Source: Firmicutes bacterium UBA5454 (lineage in GTDB: Bacteria; Bacillota; Clostridia; Caldicoprobacterales; DTU083). From it: a DNA stretch of 5,533 nt. The DNA is taken from the NCBI GenBank assembly GCA_002426555.1, contig DIQU01000046.1, positions 1,495 through 7,027 on the forward strand, read 5' to 3'. The number at the start of each line of letters is the position of its first letter. Positions within the stretch are counted from its first letter, which is position 1. A program made the translations under genes and the position numbers. The notes below the pieces were generated by a model, which was not told where the DNA came from, ran no database searches, and saw only the letters and a program-made list of their open reading frames with translations. Shown here piece after piece: positions 1 to 5,533 of this stretch.

Positions 1-315
1 GATAAGGCGAAAATCTACATACAGACAAATTATGCTGATGATATCTCCCTGGAATCTATTGCTTATGAAATTGGGCTTTCTGCCTGCTATCTGAGCACTC
101 TGTTTAAAAATATGGAGAAGACATCTATTAAGGAATATATCACTGATGTGCGAATAGAAGCCTCCAAAAAGTATCTTCAAGATATTAACCTGAAAATTTA
201 CGAGGTGGCTGCCAATGTAGGATATACAGATTCCCGCTATTTCAGCCAGCTATTCAGAAAAAAGGTTGGATATACGCCAGGACAGTATCGGGAATTTATA
301 AAGTCAGAGACATAA
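1..315 (+). CDS. AraC-family transcriptional regulator, C-terminal DNA-binding domain (5' partial)
   Basis: The reading frame is open from base 1 to the TAA at 313-315 and gives 104 residues. The internal ATG at 112 is not a credible start, because the conserved domain begins well upstream of it. Two helix-turn-helix units of the AraC/XylS fold are visible. The first is at about residues 17-36 (LESIAYEIGLS..YLS.LFK) and the second at about 66-86 (VAANVGYTDSRYFSQLFR). The linker helix with V-R-I-E-A-S-K-K-Y-L lies at 50-59, and the family signature G-Y-T-P-x-x-Y-R at 90-97. In this family the domain binds promoter DNA as a transcription activator or repressor. The sensing part is off the left edge, so it could be a YesN-like response regulator with a receiver domain or a classic sugar/ligand-binding AraC protein. 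The gene converges on tkt, and nothing here shows which genes it controls. The family call is very secure; the subtype is unknown. Confidence 0.95.
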   Translation, partial: DKAKIYIQTNYADDISLESIAYEIGLSACYLSTLFKNMEKTSIKEYITDVRIEASKKYLQDINLKIYEVAANVGYTDSRYFSQLFRKKVGYTPGQYREFIKSET

Positions 316-348
316 TCCTTACAGATGCAAAAAGTCAAGTAAAATACT

Positions 349-390
349 AAAAACGCTAATCTCATCACTGCGGAGGAGATCAGCGTTTTT
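349..390. terminator. Bidirectional rho-independent terminator between the AraC-type gene and tkt
   Basis: The left arm at 349-363 pairs with the right arm at 376-390 in 14 of 15 positions, with a 12-nt loop at 364-375. The left arm starts with five A and the right arm ends with five T, so the hairpin is followed by a U-run on either strand. It lies 33 nt after the stop of the AraC-type gene and 16 nt after the tkt stop. The single imperfect position (358 against 381) is an A-C mismatch in the rightward transcript but a G-U wobble in the leftward one. The stem should therefore be slightly stronger for tkt. Confidence 0.88.
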
Positions 391-406
391 AAACAATCTG
401 CCGGAT

Positions 407-2395
407 TTACTTATTCAGAAGTTCTCTGGATTTAGCCATGATGTTTTCCACCGTAAATCCAAAGTGTTTGAAAAGCTTATCTGCCGGAGATGAAGCGCCA
501 AAGCTGTCGATGGATATGATTTTTCCTTTGAGTCCTACATATTTATGCCAGCCAAATGAGGATGCAGCTTCTACAGCTATCCGGTTTTCAACGGAAGAGG
601 GAAGAACACTCTCTTTATATTCCTCAGACTGTCTTTCAAAGATTGCCCAGGATGGCATACTTACAACTCTTGCGTCAATGCCTTCTGCCTGAAGTGCTTT
701 TCCTGCTTCCAATGTAATATGGACTTCTGACCCGGTGGCAATCAATATGATTTGGGGGACATCACTTTTTGAGTCTAAAAGAATATATGCCCCATTCAAT
801 GCAGACTTTCCATTTATGTCAAGTACAGGCAGATTCTGCCTTGACAGGATTAGACAGGTTGGTGAGGAAGTACTTGTAATCGCAGTATACCAGCCGGCCG
901 CCGTCTCGTTTGCATCAGCCGGGCGAAAATCAATAAAATTCGGAATGCTTCTGACTGCTGCAAGATGTTCCACTGGCTGGTGGGTAGGTCCGTCTTCCCC
1001 TACGCCGATGCTGTCGTGGGTCATTACATAAATGACAGGCAGCTTCATCAGCGCGGACAGACGCATGGCGCCTTTCATGTAATCGGTAAATACAAAGAAG
1101 GTGGAGCAAAAAACCTTTAAACCGCCATACGCGGTTAATGCATTTGAAATTGCAGCCATTCCATGCTCCCTCACACCAAAATGAAGGTTCCTGCCATTGT
1201 AATTATTGGCGGAGAAATCACCCATATCTTTCATATAGGTCTTATTTGAAGGTGCAAGGTCAGCTGAGCCGCCGATGAGATTGGGGATTTTGGAACTCAG
1301 ATAATTAATTATTTTTCCTGAAGCAGCCCTTGTTGCAATGGGGGTGCCGTCAACAGACCAAAATCCGTTATCCTCCAGTAGTAGTTCAGTGTAATCAAAA
1401 CTCTGCTCTGCTTTCCAGCTCTTGGCTAAATCAGGATATTGTGCGGAGTATTTTTCAAACAGATGATTCCAATTTTCTTCCGCCTCAATTCCTTTAGCAA
1501 TGAGTCCTTTCATATGTTCGCTTACTTTAGCAGGTACTGTGAAACAGTCGTCACTGCTGATTCCATAGAACTCTTTTGTTTTCTTAAGATTCTCTGCCCC
1601 GAGTGGTTCTCCATGGGCTGAAGCACTTCCGGCCTTAGGGGAGCCATAGCCGATCTGTGTGTTGACAACGATCAGAGAAGGAGCGTTGGTTTCTGCTTTG
1701 GCCTCACTTAAAGCATCACTGATATCCTCTACAGAGTTGCCGTCGGCAACATTTAAAACCTGCCATCCGTAAGCCTTAAAACGTCCCGCCACATTTTCTG
1801 TAAAGGCAATGTCTGTACTGCCCTCAATCGTAATTTTATTGCGGTCGTAGAGAAGGATGAGCTTGCCGAGCTTCAATGCGCCTGCAAGAGAAGCAGCCTC
1901 TGAAGCAACCCCTTCCATCAGGCAGCCGTCACCGCAGAGAACGTATGTATAATGATCAATGATATTGAAAGAGTCACGGTTAAATCTGGATGCCTGAAAT
2001 CTCTCTGCCATTGCCATGCCGACTCCATTTGCAATGCCCTGACCCAAAGGGCCTGTGGTTATTTCGATGCCGGGAGTGTGTCCAAACTCAGGATGGCCGG
2101 GGGTTTTACTGCCGAATTGCCTGAACTTTTTTAGGTCATCCATAGATACATCGTAACCAAATAGATGAAGCATAGAGTACAGCATAGCAGATCCATGACC
2201 GGCAGATAGGATAAATCTATCCCTGTTTGGCCAGGAGGAATCTTTGGGATTATGCTTCAGATGCTCCGCCCATAGGGTGTAAGCGATTGGAGCAGCGCCC
2301 AGCGGCAGTCCGGGGTGCCCGGAGACGGCTTTTTCTACAGACTCCGCGGCCAGTATTCTTATGGTGTTTATGCAGGTATTGTTTAAATTACTCAT
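407..2395 (-). CDS. tkt: Transketolase (complete, single polypeptide)
   Basis: Transketolase (EC 2.2.1.1) is a cytosolic thiamine-diphosphate enzyme. It moves two-carbon ketol units between sugar phosphates such as xylulose-5-P, ribose-5-P and erythrose-4-P in the non-oxidative pentose phosphate pathway. At 662 aa it matches the usual length of the E. coli TktA-type enzyme and resembles it throughout. The N-terminal ThDP-binding domain covers about residues 1-330, with SGHPG (H27), AGHGS (H67), GHPE (H101), GPLGQG (115-120) and the cofactor/metal motif GDG...N from 155 to 186. H261 lies in AHGEPLG. The pyrimidine-binding domain at about 348-525 carries R356, GGSADLAPSN from 375, the catalytic glutamate E410 in VREHGM, H460 in THDSIG, H472 in GPTHQPVE and R519 in LSRQN. 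The C-terminal domain follows, with IATGSEV at 552-558 and RVVSMPS. The ATG at 2395 is supported by an AAGGAGGT site 5 nt upstream. No tal, rpe or rpi gene lies next to it, so it appears monocistronic. All expected key residues are present. Confidence 0.98.
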   Translation of the reverse strand: MSNLNNTCINTIRILAAESVEKAVSGHPGLPLGAAPIAYTLWAEHLKHNPKDSSWPNRDRFILSAGHGSAMLYSMLHLFGYDVSMDDLKKFRQFGSKTPGHPEFGHTPGIEITTGPLGQGIANGVGMAMAERFQASRFNRDSFNIIDHYTYVLCGDGCLMEGVASEAASLAGALKLGKLILLYDRNKITIEGSTDIAFTENVAGRFKAYGWQVLNVADGNSVEDISDALSEAKAETNAPSLIVVNTQIGYGSPKAGSASAHGEPLGAENLKKTKEFYGISSDDCFTVPAKVSEHMKGLIAKGIEAEENWNHLFEKYSAQYPDLAKSWKAEQSFDYTELLLEDNGFWSVDGTPIATRAASGKIINYLSSKIPNLIGGSADLAPSNKTYMKDMGDFSANNYNGRNLHFGVREHGMAAISNALTAYGGLKVFCSTFFVFTDYMKGAMRLSALMKLPVIYVMTHDSIGVGEDGPTHQPVEHLAAVRSIPNFIDFRPADANETAAGWYTAITSTSSPTCLILSRQNLPVLDINGKSALNGAYILLDSKSDVPQIILIATGSEVHITLEAGKALQAEGIDARVVSMPSWAIFERQSEEYKESVLPSSVENRIAVEAASSFGWHKYVGLKGKIISIDSFGASSPADKLFKHFGFTVENIMAKSRELLNK

Positions 2396-2400
2396 TTGTT

Positions 2401-2408
2401 ACCTCCTT
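2401..2408 (-). promoter_or_regulatory. Ribosome binding site of tkt
   Basis: Read on the minus strand this is AAGGAGGT, a near-perfect anti-16S sequence. It is separated by 5 nt (AACAA) from the ATG at 2395, which fixes the tkt start. Confidence 0.9.
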
Positions 2409-2442
2409 CACTTTAGTTTTTTAGTATCACATTTATATATCC

Positions 2443-2470
2443 ATTATAAAGTATTGTATGAATTAATCAA
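2443..2470 (-). promoter_or_regulatory. Candidate sigma-A promoter of tkt
   Basis: On the minus strand a perfect TATAAT (-10, at 2443-2448) is preceded after 16 nt by TTGATT (-35, at 2465-2470, four of six consensus bases). This predicts a start of transcription near 2436 and a leader of about 40 nt. The call is from consensus match and position only. The region is A/T-rich, so the -35 is less certain than the -10. Confidence 0.6.
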
Positions 2471-2505
2471 TAGAAAACATAACGGGATAAGTTTACTAAG
2501 TTTGA

Positions 2506-2535
2506 CTGGCATATTCATTGTTTTAGTACTATAAT
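2506..2535 (+). promoter_or_regulatory. Candidate sigma-A promoter of the permease-amidohydrolase operon
   Basis: A perfect TATAAT at 2530-2535 has CTGGCA (four of six -35 consensus bases) at 2506-2511, an 18-nt spacing. TTGACT at 2502-2507 is a better hexamer but would leave a 22-nt spacer, which is too long for a normal sigma-A promoter. The expected start is near 2542, giving a leader of only about 24 nt. The -10 sits in the centre of an imperfect inverted repeat (2522-2543) that could be an operator. The -35 region can also be read as a degenerate sigma-54 site. Confidence 0.5.
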
Positions 2536-2543
2536 GTATTAAA
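2522..2543. promoter_or_regulatory. Inverted repeat around the -10 box, possible operator
   Basis: TTTAGTAC at 2522-2529 and GTATTAAA at 2536-2543 are inverted repeats matching at seven of eight positions, with the TATAAT -10 as the 6-nt spacer. A protein bound here would block or reposition RNA polymerase on the permease promoter. The arms are A/T-rich, so chance symmetry is possible. No binding protein can be named from the window. Confidence 0.3.
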
Positions 2544-2553
2544 GCAAATTATG

Positions 2554-2560
2554 AGGAGGT
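2554..2560 (+). promoter_or_regulatory. Ribosome binding site that fixes the permease start at 2566
   Basis: AGGAGGT ends 5 nt before the ATG at 2566. An upstream in-frame ATG at 2551 would place this strong ribosome site inside the coding sequence, encoding the residues RRF, and it has no good Shine-Dalgarno of its own. The ATG at 2566 is therefore the better start. Confidence 0.88.
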
Positions 2561-2565
2561 TTGAG

Positions 2566-3969
2566 ATGGCAAAAAGAGGAAGTCATGTTAGTAAGTTAAC
2601 GACAGAGAAGACCGAGTTTAGGCGTGAGATCGGTGTTTTCGGTGGAGTCAGTATTATTGGGGGTATCATGATAGGCTCCGGTATTTTTTATTTAGGCTCT
2701 TATGTCCTGGAAAGAGTCGGCATGAACAGTGGATTGGCTCTGCTTTGCTGGCTGCTGGGCGGGATTATTTCCCTGTTTGGCGGTCTGTGCTACGCTGAAC
2801 TGGGCGCGGCGATGCCGAAATCCGGTGGGCGGCTGGTCTATCTGGACGAAGCATTTCATCCGGTGGTGGGATTTATGGCCGGCTTTACCGATCTGGTCAT
2901 TGGCGGTCCTGGCTCTATTGCGGCAGTAGCTACCGCCCTTATAGCAGTTCTGCAGCCTTATACTGGTTTGAGCGATTTTGGTGTAAAAGCAGGTGCCATT
3001 GTTTTGATTATCATTATTACTGCTTATAACTTAGGCGGGGTCAAGCTGGCTTCGGTGGTGCAAAACATTTCTATGGTAGCCAAGCTTATTCCTATAGCAC
3101 TTATCATGTTAGTTGCTCTTTTCATCGGGCGGGTGAGCCCGGATCTTTCTCTGGGTTCGGCGGCAGCTTACGCTGCCGATAACAACACAAATATCTTCAG
3201 TATGGTTGCCTTTGGCGTGGTGGCCGCTCTGTGGGCGTATGAGGGGTGGACTAATCTGAATACGGTGGCCGAGGAGATCAAGGAGCCAAAGAAAAAGCTG
3301 CCCTTAGCTTTAATCATTGGTATTGGAAGCGTAACTGTTATTTACGTTTTGTTTAATTTTGCCATTATGAGAGTTTTACCTCATGAAGAAATTGTATCGA
3401 TGATCAACAGCGGGGATTTATATCTGGGAACGGCTGTAGCGAAGAAGGTATTTGGCTCAGCAGGGGCTTTTGTGGTTTCTCTGGGAATGATTCTTTCAAT
3501 GTTTGGCTCGGCCAACGGCATGGTTCTGGCTCAGCCGCGTATGTATTATGCGATGGCGGAAGAAGGGCATTTCTTTAAAGCATATGCAAAGCTTCATCCG
3601 AAAACAAGGGTTCCCCATGTAGCGATTATTGTGCAGGGTATTCTTTCTATAATATTAGTGCTCATCAGAAATTTGAGCCAGCTGACAGATATGGTAGTAA
3701 TGTCCGCCATGGTATTTAATGCTTTGGTTATTATTGCTGTTCCGATTTTAAGGAAAAAATACCCGAAAATCGAGCGGCCGTATAAAGTATGGTTTTATCC
3801 GGTTTCAGTGATTGTTACGGCACTCATCTTTATTGCTTTAATCATTAACACTGCCATGGAAGACTTTGTTTTAGGCCTGGTAGGTTTGGGAGTGCCTGTT
3901 CTTGGTGCTGTTGTATATTACATCTTTGATTTGAAGTTGAAAAAAGAAAAGAGGAACGGCAATGAATAG
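2566..3969 (+). CDS. APC-superfamily amino-acid permease (LAT/SteT-like), 12 TM
   Basis: This 467-aa integral membrane protein would sit in the cytoplasmic membrane and move an amino acid or related amine by exchange or proton symport. Hydrophobic stretches fit 12 segments, roughly at residues 24-45, 54-77, 99-129, 141-157, 167-188, 209-229, 246-268, 298-320, 350-368, 372-395, 408-428 and 433-454. Family marks are the broken first helix with GSGIF at 37-41, CYAELG..MPKSGG at 75-88, and helix 6 with LWAYEGW at 222-228 followed by EEIKEPKKKLP at 236-246. That last pattern is typical of the LAT/SteT branch (Ser/Thr exchanger-like) rather than the GABA or lysine permeases. The chosen ATG follows an AGGAGGT site, and a start 15 nt upstream is less likely. 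The stop overlaps the start of the amidohydrolase, so the two are probably co-expressed and the substrate is probably the hydrolase's substrate or product. Family is secure; substrate is not determined. Confidence 0.93.
   Translation: MAKRGSHVSKLTTEKTEFRREIGVFGGVSIIGGIMIGSGIFYLGSYVLERVGMNSGLALLCWLLGGIISLFGGLCYAELGAAMPKSGGRLVYLDEAFHPVVGFMAGFTDLVIGGPGSIAAVATALIAVLQPYTGLSDFGVKAGAIVLIIIITAYNLGGVKLASVVQNISMVAKLIPIALIMLVALFIGRVSPDLSLGSAAAYAADNNTNIFSMVAFGVVAALWAYEGWTNLNTVAEEIKEPKKKLPLALIIGIGSVTVIYVLFNFAIMRVLPHEEIVSMINSGDLYLGTAVAKKVFGSAGAFVVSLGMILSMFGSANGMVLAQPRMYYAMAEEGHFFKAYAKLHPKTRVPHVAIIVQGILSIILVLIRNLSQLTDMVVMSAMVFNALVIIAVPILRKKYPKIERPYKVWFYPVSVIVTALIFIALIINTAMEDFVLGLVGLGVPVLGAVVYYIFDLKLKKEKRNGNE
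3951..3955 (+). promoter_or_regulatory. Ribosome binding site of the amidohydrolase, inside the permease 3' end
   Basis: GAGGA sits 6 nt before the ATG at 3962 and lies wholly within the last codons of the permease gene. With the 8-nt overlap of the two reading frames, this indicates translational coupling. Confidence 0.7.
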
Positions 3970-5533
3970 AATTCTTTATAATGCCAAGGTGTACATAGAG
4001 AAAGGTACATATGCCCAGGCAGTTCTGGTGGAGGACGGTTACATTAAGGATGTGGGCGGCAATGGGGATATTTTGAAATACAAGAATGGAGAGACACAGT
4101 TAATGGATTGTAGGGGAAGGACCCTTATACCGGGGCTTAATGATTCACATCTTCATTTGATGCAGTTCGGCGAGAGTTTAAACCAGGTACAGATTGAGGG
4201 CGTTTCCAGTATAGGAGAAATGATCAAGCGGTGCCAGGTGTTTATGCAAGAGCATCCTGAACGGGTAAAAAGCGGTCTCCATGCCGCAGGCTGGAACCAG
4301 GATCTGTTCACAGACGGCGGCCGCCTTCCGACGCGCCATGATCTGGACGAAATCAGCACCGATATACCTATTGTTCTGGAGCGGGTCTGCGGGCATATCG
4401 TTACCAGCAATACTAAGGCAATTGAGATACTGGGGATTGACGGCAATTCACCCCAGTACCCCGATGGAGAATTCATGCTGGGGGAAGACGGGTGCCCAAA
4501 TGGCATTTTCACCGGGAACGCCTGCAATGTAGTAAAATCTATTATTCCTGATTTTACTATGGAGGAACGCCGGCAAATGTTGATTCAGACCATGGAGTAT
4601 GCGGTGGCTCACGGCCTCACCAGTGTACAAAGTAACGACGTAGGAACCAGTTTTATGGATGGCCCGGCAGCCTTTGCGATGTTTAAGGAGCTTTATGATA
4701 AGGGGGAGGCCCTGATCCGCTATCGGCATCAGGTTTGTTTTAATGATTTAGCGGATTTTGAAAAATATCTCGAAGAAGGGGTATATAAGCTGGGAGCGGA
4801 GAATGAGGATTCCTGGCTGAAAATCGGTCCCCTGAAACTGTTTAAAGACGGGAGTCTGGGTGCAAGAACTGCACTGATGACAAACGGCTATGTTGGGGAT
4901 CCGGATAATCATGGCTTAGAGTGGATTAAGCCAGAAGAGATGGACAGATACTGTGCACTGGCCAAAAAGTACGGCATGCAGGTGGTTACTCATGTAATTG
5001 GGGATGAGGCGGTAAGGCGGACAATTGAAAGCTATGAGAAAACCTTTGAGGATGGAAAGAATAATCTGCGCCATGCTTTGAACCATTGTCAGATTACCGA
5101 TGAGGCTTTGCTGGAGAGAATCAGGCAAGACGATATTTTGGTTATGGCCCAGCCGATTTTTATTGATTATGATATGAAAATTGTTGAAGAGTTGTGCGGA
5201 AAGGAGTTGACATCTACCTCCTACGCTTTTGGAACCTTAATTCATAAAGGGGTGCACCTTTCTTATGGAACTGATTGTCCAGTTGAAGACTGCAACCCAT
5301 TCCCAAACATCTATATGGCGGTGACCCGCAAAAACAGGCAGGGAGAACCACGGGATGGTTTTTATCCCAAAGAGTGCGTGGATGTGGAAACTGCAATCGA
5401 CGCCTATACGATTGAGAGTGCATATGCTGAGTTTTTAGAGGATAGGAAAGGACGGATTAAGAAAGGCTATTATGCTGATATGGTTTTGCTGGACCGGGAT
5501 ATTTTCACGGTTGATCCGATGGAGATAAAGGAT
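3962..5533 (+). CDS. Amidohydrolase family 3 protein, YtcJ-like metal-dependent hydrolase (3' partial)
   Basis: The frame opens with ATG at 3962 and runs without a stop to the last base, giving 524 residues. Family members are often about 530-550 aa, so only a short C-terminal tail is likely missing. The fold is a metal-dependent TIM barrel with a flanking beta-sandwich built from both ends. Visible marks are the N-terminal strand region and IPGLNDSHLHL at 56-66 with the metal pair H63 and H65. Next come W111-N112-Q113 with the downstream RLPTRHDLD, and ERVCGH at 140-145. LKLFKDGSLGARTA at 291-304 includes K292, the likely bridging-lysine position. THVIGDEAV at 343-351 carries H344, LNHCQ at 373-377 carries H375, and GTDCPVE at 436-442 carries D438. 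GRIKKGYYADMVLLD at 497-511 is the usual C-terminal sandwich motif. Related enzymes hydrolyse N-substituted formamides and other amide or cyclic amide bonds. No signal peptide is seen, so it should be cytosolic. It overlaps the permease by 8 nt, suggesting an uptake-then-hydrolysis pair. Exact substrate unknown. Confidence 0.93.
   Translation, partial: MNRILYNAKVYIEKGTYAQAVLVEDGYIKDVGGNGDILKYKNGETQLMDCRGRTLIPGLNDSHLHLMQFGESLNQVQIEGVSSIGEMIKRCQVFMQEHPERVKSGLHAAGWNQDLFTDGGRLPTRHDLDEISTDIPIVLERVCGHIVTSNTKAIEILGIDGNSPQYPDGEFMLGEDGCPNGIFTGNACNVVKSIIPDFTMEERRQMLIQTMEYAVAHGLTSVQSNDVGTSFMDGPAAFAMFKELYDKGEALIRYRHQVCFNDLADFEKYLEEGVYKLGAENEDSWLKIGPLKLFKDGSLGARTALMTNGYVGDPDNHGLEWIKPEEMDRYCALAKKYGMQVVTHVIGDEAVRRTIESYEKTFEDGKNNLRHALNHCQITDEALLERIRQDDILVMAQPIFIDYDMKIVEELCGKELTSTSYAFGTLIHKGVHLSYGTDCPVEDCNPFPNIYMAVTRKNRQGEPRDGFYPKECVDVETAIDAYTIESAYAEFLEDRKGRIKKGYYADMVLLDRDIFTVDPMEIKD

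Noticed and set aside
112..315. A small 67-aa stand-alone protein starting at the ATG at 112
   Set aside because: The conserved AraC-type DNA-binding domain continues upstream to base 1 in the same frame, and there is no ribosome site before 112. It is the tail of a larger gene.
438..2424. Several plus-strand frames of 60-98 codons within the transketolase region
   Set aside because: They lie antisense to a complete, strongly conserved transketolase, show no recognisable domain and lack convincing ribosome sites, so they are shadows.
2432..2450. TTTATA/TATAAA inverted repeat around the tkt -10 box as an operator or hairpin
   Set aside because: The arms are only six bases of pure A/T and overlap a TATAAT element, so the symmetry is expected by chance.
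2396..2565. Riboswitch or structured leader in the divergent intergenic region
   Set aside because: The predicted leaders are only about 40 nt and 24 nt long and show no G/C-rich stems or known aptamer motif, which leaves no room for a riboswitch.
4153..5423. Minus-strand frames of 69-124 codons over the right part of the window
   Set aside because: They are antisense to the intact amidohydrolase frame, which carries ordered family motifs. The antisense frames have no recognisable motif or ribosome site.

Overview
The window looks like chromosomal DNA from a low-to-mid GC Bacillota, probably a clostridial (Lachnospiraceae- or Eubacteriales-like) bacterium. This rests on strong AGGAGG-type ribosome binding sites, A/T-rich sigma-A-like promoters, a YesN/AraC-type regulator tail and a SteT-like APC permease. 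The assignment is an inference from style, not a species identification.

Layout: (1) Positions 1-315 (+) hold the C-terminal DNA-binding domain of an AraC-family regulator whose N-terminus lies outside the window. (2) Positions 349-390 form a hairpin with a T-run on both strands, serving as a shared terminator between this gene and the convergent transketolase. (3) Positions 407-2395 (-) are a complete, single-polypeptide transketolase (tkt, 662 aa) with its catalytic residues intact. (4) Positions 2396-2565 are a 170-bp divergent promoter region with one candidate promoter per strand, and a possible operator around the -10 of the rightward one. (5) Positions 2566-3969 (+) are a 12-TM APC-superfamily amino-acid permease. 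(6) Positions 3962 to the window end (+) are an amidohydrolase of the YtcJ/Amidohydro_3 type, overlapping the permease stop by 8 nt and open at the right edge, so probably missing only a short C-terminal tail.

How they fit together: tkt is a housekeeping enzyme of the non-oxidative pentose phosphate pathway and appears to be an independent unit. The permease and amidohydrolase form a translationally coupled operon. The reasonable reading is uptake of an amino-acid-like or N-acyl/amide compound followed by intracellular hydrolysis, but the substrate cannot be read from sequence. No mobile element, CRISPR array, RNA gene or riboswitch was recognised. The least explained part of the window is this permease-hydrolase pair and the short control region in front of it.
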